This document shows, in pieces, positions 1 through 9,733 of a stretch of 64,000 nucleotides of DNA; position 1 is the stretch's first letter; the number at the start of each line of letters is the position of its first letter. Below the pieces are notes generated by a model. That model was not told where the DNA came from and did no database searches. It saw nothing but the letters and a program-made list of their open reading frames with translations. The position numbers were made by a program, and so were the translations under genes. Source of the stretch: Schistosoma mansoni (taxonomy: Eukaryota > Platyhelminthes > Trematoda > Strigeidida > Schistosomatidae); assembly GCF_000237925.1 (NCBI RefSeq), contig NC_031502.1, positions 16,418,434-16,482,433 of the forward strand, in the 5' to 3' direction.

Positions 1-98
1 GACTGATAAAAAGTATTATTGAATTATGTTAATATACACTAACTACATAATTAACAAACAGATGATAAAATGAAAACACAAAATTTATATCAAAAATA

Positions 99-104
99 TT
101 TATT
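99..104 (-). promoter_or_regulatory. Candidate poly(A) signal AATAAA of QTRT1
   Basis: The minus strand reads AATAAA three bases after the QTRT1 stop codon (108-110). It would give a very short 3-prime UTR. The region is AT-rich, so the hexamer could be chance and a later signal may be used. Confidence 0.35.
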
Positions 105-107
105 TTT

Positions 108-3100
108 TTAATTGGAACTTTCAATAGATTCATAATTAAGAGAACTGTTTCGTGATCGTTTACTTTCTATTTCGTCATTAACATTTTCATAACAGTTGAC
201 ACCATTTAGATTTCGTCCAATATCAGATATATCTATACCAACACTTTTGAGAGCATCACATGCCCACGTTGGAGGACGACAACCTTCATATTCACTTTGG
301 CTTTCGTCTTTTTTACCTTTATAACAGCGACGTTCGAAGAAGGAATGAACAAACTCAGGGAAAGTATTGGCACTTATCGCTTCTCTTATTTGTTTCATGA
401 GACCCAACATATAAGCTAAGTTATGCAGACTAATAATTGCAGAAGAACTAACTTGTCGACCAGATAGTGCTGAATGTAACCAAGCTCGAGATAAAGGACG
501 AGAGCATGTAGGACAAGAACAATTTTCATCGATAGGACGAAAATCAGTTGCATATTTGGCTTGACGAAGATTTAACTAAAAACAGAGAACAGAAAAACAA
601 TGTGATGTTTCCAGTATTTTAGAAAATCAGAAGTATTATATTTATTTTCAAACGGGAAAAATCCCAATCCAATACTGCTATAGGGTTTTATCATATTCTA
701 TTGGATTTACCACTTACCATCCTGTACAGAATTATGGGAGGAAGGTGGTGCATTACTGTATTAACCGCTTCTGATAACCATTTAAATTTTACTAGATATA
801 CTATCCCGCAAATCAAAATAATATAGAATAGCTTTATTTGAAAGATATGATGATTCAAAGTTTCAAAGAAAAACCAATAGACAATTTATGTTAGTTATGG
901 AATAAACTTTTATTTCATGACAAAATATAACACTTAGTAGTCCAAGAAGAAAAGCAATCAACCATTTTACCTGACCCCAAGGAACAAGAGCGTTACCAAA
1001 TCGACCGGTTCTTGTAGGATAAACACAATCAAACATATCACATCCTAATGCTATACATACAACAAGATCAATAGGGAACCCAACTCCCATGACATATCGA
1101 GGACGATCAAGAGGTAGATGCTCTGTTGATAGCTTAATAATACGCCAAAAATTATCTTTTGATTCGCCACCACTAAGACCACCAATAGCGAATCCAGCCA
1201 ACTATAAAGAAATAAAAAAAATTCAATGAAAGCTAAGATACTATTTATGTTGAAATACACTTAAATATGTTGAATAGTTTAATATTCAAATGACCAAAAA
1301 CACAATAAATACAAAACAAAAACCAAATTCATGTGATAAGTTTTCTTTGCTCATAAAATTAATTGAACCAGTTGATTTCATCATATATGACTGATCGATG
1401 ACTATGTAATTTTTGGACATGTTCATCAAACAAGATGAATGAAACATAGGCCCAACTACTTACCAACAATTAGATATTTTTATGTCAAAATTTCAATCAG
1501 TTTGAAAAAGGGAACTGCATTCCCGTAATCCGCATAATTGTCTTCCTGATTAGAAAAAACTCAGGATGGATTCAAGCACTTTATTCCCTATACTTTCAAT
1601 AAGTTATTTTGTTTTGTTTTTTGAATCTCAACTATTTTGGTAGTTATTCAGTTCACTTACAAAACTAGTTTTGTTATTATAAAATGTGAATAATTAATTA
1701 ACAATCTAATGTAATATGTTAATAAATAAAGTATTGCTGACTTTATCTTTACGTTTCAACATTTCATTAATGCAATCAATTCTCATTGACGGGTCCAAAC
1801 CACCTTGAGTTATAGCAAATAAATTCTGATTACTTTCCTGACTTTTATGAGCAGTAATACTTCTAAAAAAAAGACAAACACCATTATGTAACTCAAATGA
1901 AATGTCATTATGGATTTGACAAACATCTTTCAAAAATAAACATATGAACAGACAATGTATGCATGAGGTTACAGGTTTATTTAAACCATTACGGACAGTA
2001 AAAATGACTATAGAACAATAATACTGAAGAGGCTAAGTGCATGTAAAATCTGATTGTTTGTGAGAGAGAATGATTACAATTCACTTGTACATTTTGCCGT
2101 ATGGATGACTCATTTATCGGAAAAAACTAGAAAACTTGGCGACATTATATATCGAAAACGTCGCATCTATAAACAGTCCGTATTATTATTATTATCATTA
2201 TTATTAATTAGACTATCCGAGAGAGCTTTAGATGATAGATCTTCGTAAACATGAATAGTGATTGGAAAAAAAATCAAAGATTAACAAAATTTGACTGTAA
2301 ACTTGTTTGGTTTTCAGAAGCCAAATATGGTATGAATTGCAGTTAATTTTGTACCCATCATGCATATGGTACTTAAGTACGATAATAATAGAATTAAATT
2401 AAAACCTGGTTAGCAGTTAATTTTAATGTCTAAATCAGTAGGACGTAAGAACTCGGTTACTGGAGGGCTAACCATTAAATTACCAATCAACTCACGTTTT
2501 ATTCGAAATTAATCTCTCATTTCCACATACAGGTATTTCGCCATTGCTACACTTATAATTATACGAGATATCAGATAAAGAGCTAAGGTATGTATAAAAT
2601 ACGCTTGATCATCAGATTCATTGCAAATAACAAGCGATATCATATCGAGGATGAGGGCATGTGGTTTTGTAGTCAAGATATTAGAATGTTAACACTAAAA
2701 CTAGAGATTTACACCTGCCATGCCGACTTCTGTTAAGGGAAGAGAATAGCTCTACCACCTTTCAAACAAAAAAGGCACAAAAATATATACATACATGGTT
2801 ACTGAGCCTCATAAATATTAAACATAACCATCAGTAACATAAGGATCTCCACTATTGTTTCACCAGCTGACAGCCAATTTAAACAATCCATATTAATTAT
2901 TATTAACATTAGCTTTATTCAATATTATATTTTTGGTACAATATAGAATTCTCAGCACAGAGTATTTCAACAAGTTTCCGTTTCTTCATTCTTCATTGAT
3001 ACTAACGACAAATATTGAGTGATCGCCAGTTAGAAGTTAGCAGTCCAGTCAATCGACATCTAAATAATGTACATTCTTTTCGCTGCATATTGCCAGCAAC

Positions 3101-5096
3101 CACGATATCTCTGATTAGGTCTTCGTAACTTGTACAACGAAAATCTGTACATTTTCAGAAACGCACCTGAATAGGTTATGCGATTAGTAGCTATAATCAT
3201 GTATTAAAACAAACAAAACTACATAACTTGTTGAAATATCTAGATAGAAGAAACAGACAACCCAGATGTTCAAGCAGGCCGTCTTTAACTAGCTTATTGT
3301 TATATACAGATAAATATTTGAAACTTGATAAGCTATTTCACAAATTTCAAACTCAGAATCATCATCTTATGCTGAAGTATGAACATATACACGATTAATA
3401 AAATTGAAAAAACGCTAAAAACCAATCGGTAAAACAAACACGTGCCTATCTAACCAACGGACAGATCTTTCCATTGCTTTTTTCATAGATTTGTCATCTG
3501 TTAGCACATGCACAACGTGATCCAACTGCATAACAATATCTGAACCCAGTGCGTTTTGAAAATTTCCAACAGACTCTTCGGGAGTTAAGAGCATTTCAGT
3601 ATGATTATGTGGAGAAGTAAATCGGACTCCTTCCTCAGTAACTTCGGACAATTTGTTTAGTGAAACCATTTGGAAACCTCCTGAATCTGTAAGGATGGCA
3701 CGAGGCCAAGACATAAATTTATGAAGCCCACCAGCCTAAAATTAAAACCCAGATGTCGGGATCAAATATGCAAAACAAAACCAGGAAAATGTAGAACTGG
3801 AAGGAAAAAACTGATGACAACACCATGCAATAGTAAGCTTAAGATATCTCCATTGAAATCATCGATCGCAAGGTTAAGCACTCAGAAATAAATCAATTTA
3901 CTTAAAGTAGATATTGATCCGATAGGGGTAATGCAAACTTGTTGAGTTTTTATGTGAAAATAGCTTCTATATTTGATTATTATTTTGGTTATACTATCTT
4001 GGTTGTATATTTTGTGCATAAATGACAGCTTCATGAGACCAAGACACCAGTTAGTCAATGATTTCATCTTCGATACGCGTGTATTTAGAATACATGACTC
4101 GGTCTAGTAAGGCAAACACCTAATTGGCTGGCTCAGTCTAGTAATCATCGGCCAATAGCAATTGAAACATTTTATCAGTTGACCGTTCAGTCATAGCACA
4201 TATAATGTAACATGAAACGCCACGGCACAAAAAGTCTAACCTTGATGTGCCAGTAAAACTACTATATAAGGTGGGTAGTGTCCGTTTTGCTACTGAACTT
4301 AGTGTTATGCTCTGACCACCGCTTACCATGACCCACAATGCTGGCGGATCTAGGAGCCATCCGAAAGGAGAAAGGTCATCAGTCTCTATAATCAATGACT
4401 CCCGATCTGATTCATAGAAGGAGACTTCGGATTTCTATTTGAGGTTTATTTAATTATTATAATCTACGGTTAAAGATGTGATATGGACCAAGACTGGTTA
4501 AAATGATGCGGTTGCAGTCATTCTTTACCCTCCTCTATATTTTAATCTTAGTTGTTATTGTGTACTTTAGATTCTTCAATTTTATTTGTTCCTTTCGAAC
4601 AAAGCATTTAAATCTCCAAACTTCCACCTAATTAGATATAATTATTTCCTCTTCACTTTATCTTGTTAATTTCTTATCTCTATCCATAGGAGTGGTATGT
4701 GTCAACCTGTATCATTAAACATTAGTCCAAGGTCCTAAAATGGGTGTAACTGATTATATTAAGCATTGAAAACAACATCAAGATGAATATCAAATAATGG
4801 AAAATTAAGTTGGAAAATTTATAAAATCATACCTTTCTGAGAACTTCTGGTCCTGGGCGATGCCCTAAATGATAAGTATTTCCAAGTAAAATCCGACAAT
4901 CCAACTGTTCTAACTGACCTACAGTGATACCCTTCATAGCACCTTGTGTACCGACCGGCATGAAAACTGGAGTTTCTACTGGTCCACTAGGACAATGTGG
5001 TAACCAAAGATTACAGCATCGCGCACGAGTTTGAGAACATTCAAACAAAATATCGAATTGAAGTGCTGAACTCGCTTGAACACTTAAACGCGGCAT
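108..5096 (-). CDS. QTRT1: Queuine tRNA-ribosyltransferase catalytic subunit (TGT/QTRT1), five exons
   Basis: Exons on the minus strand are 5096-4833, 3735-3446, 1862-1742, 1201-971 and 575-108, giving 457 aa (human QTRT1 is about 403). The enzyme swaps guanine-34 for queuine in GUN-anticodon tRNAs and in animals works as a QTRT1/QTRT2 heterodimer. Visible motifs: [16 protein letters not shown] near residue 43, [10 protein letters not shown] with the general-base Asp at 105, QGGLD at 204-208, [10 protein letters not shown] at 229-238, [15 protein letters not shown] with nucleophile Asp 283, and a zinc site Cys321, Cys323, Cys326, His353. The first three introns after exon 1 were placed by protein continuity: intron 1 GT-AG, intron 2 GC-AG, intron 3 donor GTCAGC, intron 4 GTAAAA. 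The start at 5096 matches the usual N-terminus; an in-frame Met at 5141 is possible. The C-terminus has an acidic/Ser-rich extension beyond the human protein. Odd: the usual Asp-Asp after MQL is Asp160-His161. Confidence 0.93.
4110..4450. repeat. Unclassified repeat-like island in QTRT1 intron 1
   Basis: This part of intron 1 (4832-3736) is less AT-rich than its surroundings and carries a TATATAAGG box at about 4263 on the plus strand, with no credible coding frame. It could be a solo LTR or another dispersed repeat. Its ends could not be defined and no second copy is present in the window. Confidence 0.2.
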
Positions 5097-5141
5097 CTGA
5101 GGATTGAAATAGGAAACTTTAAATGAAAAATAAAGTGTCAT

Positions 5142-6887
5142 TGCGAATGGAAAATACGTAGATTATCATAAATAGTTAAAGCATGATTAATATCATCTTG
5201 GTTCAATACCTCAATTTTCCAATTTATATTGAAATTACTAACTGTCAGAAGGTAAACAGCAAATTAAAGAAAGTAAGTTATAATATCTGAAGAACTATTC
5301 ATAAGGCGTTACTATGAAATGAGGTCAATCAAAACCAGTATTCAAAAAACTAGATGTTGATTAGAACGGCATACGATTAAGTGGGTTTCAGTTATGAAAA
5401 TATTAAACAGAATCGATAGAAAACCAGGAAAAAGACTTAATTCATAAGTTGGACAGAAAGAGAGATGTCTTAGGGCTCTCAATAATTAGATCAAAAAACA
5501 ATGGATCTTTCCATAATACTAGTATCAGGAATAAGTTACAGATTTGTATAGTGACCGAAATTCAGCAGGAAATAACACACGAAAAATTACTTATGCATTA
5601 GTTGGTTGGCGCAGTCTGTTTAACACAACAACAGTGATCATAGACACAGTTATCAAGCAAAGGTCATGAATCACACAACACGCATCCAAAATGTAAATAA
5701 ATCAAAAAGAAAATAAGATAGAACGCAAATATATATTTAACATTCATTTGTTAGATGAAACATTTATAAATTTATCACAAAACCTTAAAGAATTAGAGTT
5801 ATCAGTTGAAAAGAATGTGAATGAGATTCAGCAAAAAATTTACTCCGCACTTAAATTCAGTCATTGCTTTCTGAATATATTAAAATTATGATGCACTTAT
5901 TAACGTTATTATTAGGTCGTCAAACAGTAAGGGGAAGCGAATGCACTACTCAAAGAAATCAGGTGATAAACATCACTGATTTAGGTAAACAGGATTCACT
6001 AACATGACTTAATGTTAACGAACGTTTAACTAAACGGCGAAATCGACGACCTTTGTTTTGATTATGACTATCATATCATTGTACGGTATTTCCTAACCAT
6101 TCATTTCCAATTTTCCCAGAATATTGGAATAGAATTTCGGAAACTACATCATCATTATTAATTAACAAAACACAAGTTATTTTAGGAAACACAGAATCTT
6201 ATTTTACATAATCAGGTTTGCCTTATCTGCTTAACGGTAACATACCAAAATACGAAGTGGCGGAAAGTTATTCTTGCATTAACTCGCACTGAGACGAATC
6301 GTATTCACAATCATTTGATATCTTTCGTTCTCATTTCTTTTATACTACGTAACTTATCTACTCCCTTTTATTCTCATTTTGTGTATTCTTTTATTTTTCA
6401 ACTTATAAAGCAACTCACCTATGGAGGAAGCTCTGTTCTATCTAAGCGATCTCAAGCCAATGATCGGTTGGAAGTTGAATGCTACCACCGAAGACGAATA
6501 CTGAACCAGTCTTTCTGAAACCACATATACCATTCAAACTGACCTCACTCAACATTCGCACACTCATGCAGATCAGATAACAGATGGAGTTGTCTATGTC
6601 TTTAGAAAGTCTCGACATAGGTATCTGTCGCCTGTTCACGAACCGGATTCAAGACTCCAGTAAAGTATTACAAATTAATTCTCCAACTGTCGCTTTAAAA
6701 TCTTGTTTCATATGCGTTAATTCGGTGACCTTGTAGCATCTTCATCTGGTTTTGCTGGCGTTGGTGTCACACTAAGCAGTAGAATTGACGCAGCACTAAT
6801 CTACTGAGTCCCCATTACCAGTCAGTTATGTGCCGTTAGATTAGAAAGCTCCATAAAACTGCGAAGAAATCGGTGTGAGAAACGATG
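5142..6887. other. Intergenic, no gene seen
   Basis: This is upstream of QTRT1 and contains its promoter by position, but no distinct element is recognised. The part at about 6420-6660 is less AT-rich and resembles degraded repeat sequence in composition; its open frames match no family I recognise. Confidence 0.4.
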
Positions 6888-7221
6888 TTCTTTTGTCAGA
6901 TCAGCTGGTCAGATCGTGAGAAAGGAAGGGAATGTGGTTTATGAGGTGTCAGTTGGCTCAGAAGTTTGAATACGTCATGCTAACCAATTGAAAGCAACTT
7001 CGATAGCCAGTAATGAGACTCGAAATCGAATGCCTCTTGACGTTCTGCTAGACACCTTTGAAACACACAGGTCAGTTTCTGTGCAAGCAAAGAGTGATAC
7101 AACTTCCTTATTGCCTAGACGATGGACAAATCGAAAGCACAGGCCAGTCACTCGGTTGCAGTTCGACCCTAGCATCAGATCCTACGAATCTGCTCAAAGA
7201 GGAGGTGTTAGCCGGACATAG
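6888..7221 (+). pseudogene. Gypsy-type LTR retrotransposon pol, integrase C-terminal relic
   Basis: The plus-strand frame reads GQIVRKEGNVVYEVSVGSEV, then an in-frame stop where Trp is expected, then IRHANQLK. This is the small barrel-like end of gypsy integrases (typically VGxxVWxRHxNQL). It continues into a basic tail ending RLQFDPSIRSYESAQRGGV, like the C-termini of schistosome gypsy pol proteins. The rest of pol is missing upstream, and the TGA for Trp means it is dead. It runs directly into a purine tract and a probable LTR. Confidence 0.6.
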
Positions 7222-7389
7222 ATTGGATTAAAGTATGTTACATGCACGATTGTGCTGGTGCACACTGATTGGCTAATTTTTATCCAATCAGCGCTAGTTG
7301 ATGCTTGGAGAAGACTCTAGAATCTCCTCATGTAAAAACTACAAATACACTAAATTATTTCTTGTTGCGCTTCTTACTTCCATCCGACA
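7196..7389 (+). repeat. Polypurine tract (7196-7205) and probable 3-prime LTR (7206-7389) of the gypsy relic
   Basis: AAAGAGGAGG immediately precedes TGTTAGCCGG. The segment ends CATCCGACA, so it is bounded by TG and CA and its two ends are imperfect inverses of each other. At 184 bp it would be a short LTR. A 15-base match (GATTGGATTAAAGTA) occurs just inside the start (about 7220) and again just outside the end (about 7399), which makes the exact right boundary uncertain. Confidence 0.45.
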
Positions 7390-7472
7390 TCCAAATATGA
7401 TTGGATTAAAGTAGTAGAGATTTTGATATGATTGTTAAAAAAACACTATATATTTCTTTGATGATTTTGATC

Positions 7473-7521
7473 ATTTCCCTGAAGAAGTCCAGACAAGTTA
7501 GCTGGACGAAACGTTGGAAAT
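7473..7521 (+). ncRNA. Hammerhead-ribozyme-like motif (Penelope-element type)
   Basis: Helix I can form from ATTTCC (7473-7478) and GGAAAT (7516-7521). The core CTGAAGA is at 7479-7485. Helix II is GTCCAG (7487-7492) with CTGGAC (7502-7507). GAAA is at 7508-7511, followed by a minimal ACGT helix III and U at the cleavage position. A very short palindromic helix III is typical of ribozymes in Penelope-like elements. One extra A (7486) separates the core from helix II, so activity is uncertain. Confidence 0.5.
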
Positions 7522-7664
7522 ATTTAAATTTCAATCGCTGAGACTATTTCAAATATAATTTTTTCACATATAATGAATTCTCTATACTCAGCGCCCAATT
7601 ATTGTCAAACTATTCGTTCTAACCTTGACGAATATTCGTATGAAGAAATTATAACAGTTATAAC

Positions 7665-8950
7665 AAAACCCGAGAAAGACTGACTCACGAGGAGCAGGCT
7701 GGTTTTCGTTCTGGTCAATGATATATTGATCATATTTTTACCCTCTGTCAAATCCTATTACATCGCCATACTTATAACATGCCAAATGTCACAGTGTTTC
7801 TTATCATCAGGGTGGCCTTCCATTCGTTGGACAGGACTGTTCTCTGGGATTGTCTATTGAAGAAGGGTGTGCCTGAGAAGTTTATTAACATCCCAAAAGC
7901 CCCATATTACTAACACCTCAGGCAGAGTGAGGAGCACAACCACCTCTCTCCGTTGTTCCATTTAAGAAGTGGGGTTAGACAGGGTTGCCCAATCTCACCG
8001 TTTTCCTTCAACTTTGCCATCGATGACATTTTGGAAACGGCTCTGATGGATGCAGGTAATTATGGTGTCGATCTGTTGCCTGGAGAAAGACTTCTCGACC
8101 TTGAGTATGAGAACGATATTGTCTTACTATACGACAATACCCAAGGCATGCAATCCACACTTAATCAGTTGGCAATCAGTGTCCGTAGGTATGGTATGTG
8201 CCTTGCACCTTCTAATTGCAAAGTACTTCTACAACACTGGCAGGACCTTGAACCTGCACTCACTCTGGGTAGTGAGCAGATAGAAGTAGTCGAGAATTTC
8301 ATGTATCTAGGTAGCTGAGTAAGTGTTGGTGGTGGTGGCGTGAGCGACGAGATCGATTTACGTATAGTGAAAACCAGAAAGGCTTATGCCAATCTTTGTC
8401 ACCTTTGGTACCATCGTAATCTTGGTCTGGTTGTAAAAGGTCGGATCTACAACGCGTCGGTGAGAGCAGGTTTGCTCTATGCTTGGGAGACCTGACCTCT
8501 CCGAGTTGAAGATGTTAGACAACTTTCTGTGTTTGATTGTCATCGTTGTCTTCGAAGGATTTCTGAAATCCAGTGGCAACACCATGTTAGCGATGAGGAG
8601 GTTTGCCATCGTGTGTTCGGGCACAGCGATGACAATTCAATTGCTGTCACTATCTTGAAACATCGACTTCGGTGGCTTGGACGTGTCTTACGAGTCTCAT
8701 CCCAAAGAATTTCACATTGTGCATTATTTGCCGACGCTGGGACCGGTTGGAAAAAGCGGAGAGGTGTTCAGCGTATGACATGGTGTCGTGGTATGAAAGA
8801 AGGCTGTACAGGACTGACTTCTGTTAGTCCTTCACGACTCCCTCGTTGGGGTTCTGGAGATAGTACAACATAGTAGCTAGAGAACTTATCAGACATGGAT
8901 CAGAATAAAAGCCGGTGGTTATCCTGCTGTAACTTTACTGTCTTCATAAA
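7665..8950 (+). mobile_element. Non-LTR retrotransposon reverse transcriptase, dead copy A
   Basis: The frame contains SGVRQGCPISPFSFNFAIDD (RT motif B region), LLPGERLLDLEY, a stop after NFMYLGS, then the C-terminal part with LRWLGRVLR and a WCRGMKE block. The motif A Asp (usual FLDIRAAFDSLD) reads FLIIRVAFHSLD, and YADD reads YEND, so both catalytic carboxylate sites are lost. There is also a frameshift before the motif B segment. The copy starts abruptly at 7665 (5-prime truncated). A diverged, T-rich tail may extend to about 9140. It is almost identical to copy B over 7711-8801. Confidence 0.85.
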
Positions 8951-9733
8951 AAATGGACGTAACTTCTTTAGCTGGAAGAATTCTTTCTGATTATATTTTT
9001 TCTAACTGGACTGCTTCTTCCATTGTTATTACCATTTCACTCTCATACGCTAATTTCTGTTCATTGCTGTTCTTCTTTTTATTATACTTACACTTCATTC
9101 TCTGTCTCTTTACATCAGTTTTATGGTATAATCATTAACAATCGTTAGCTATTTCTTCTATGTACCCTGGAAATGAGTCAGTAGATAAAATTTCATTACA
9201 CTCAGACAATCCCATCAGTTGTCTCTCTTTCCGTAGTGACAATCAAGTATAATTTATCTACCAAAAACAAATTTATTTACGCGGCTTTAAGTCATACGTT
9301 GTAGGAAAGCTAATACTATCATTTAGCGCCCAAACCGAAATATGTAGATCGAGGTTCGAAAACGGGACTTGTCGATTGAAAGTTGGATGGTTCAATTACT
9401 AACCACATGATATACAATTATCAAAAATCATAAATTGCTAATACAATAGCTTGTAAAAATAAGGTGGGAATTTTAGTTCATTCGTTGCTTCTTGAATATT
9501 TGCCAAAGAAAAGCTGTGAGAAACTATAATAAACCAATTAAAATAGGTGAATTTATGCAAACTAGATTCAATGGACTAAGTATTATGTATACAAAGCACT
9601 AGATTACCAAATATCTATGTCTTAGCAAAATCGTTAAATAAGTGTTGTCTATGCGGAGAGGTAAAGATTATAAATATATTTTATAATTTAATACCTGAAA
9701 ATCTATTTTAGAACTGAGCCTGTTTATATTTAA
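8951..9733. other. LINE tail remnant and intergenic DNA
   Basis: About 8951-9140 is T/C-rich and resembles the 3-prime end of LINE copy B in composition but aligns poorly by eye. From 9141 to the end of the zinc-finger gene nothing is recognised. Confidence 0.35.

Noticed and set aside
8358-8624. Minus-strand open frames opposite the LINE RT (also 38948-39214 and 39240-39542)
   Set aside because: They are antisense shadows of the plus-strand RT frame, duplicated because the LINE copies are duplicated.
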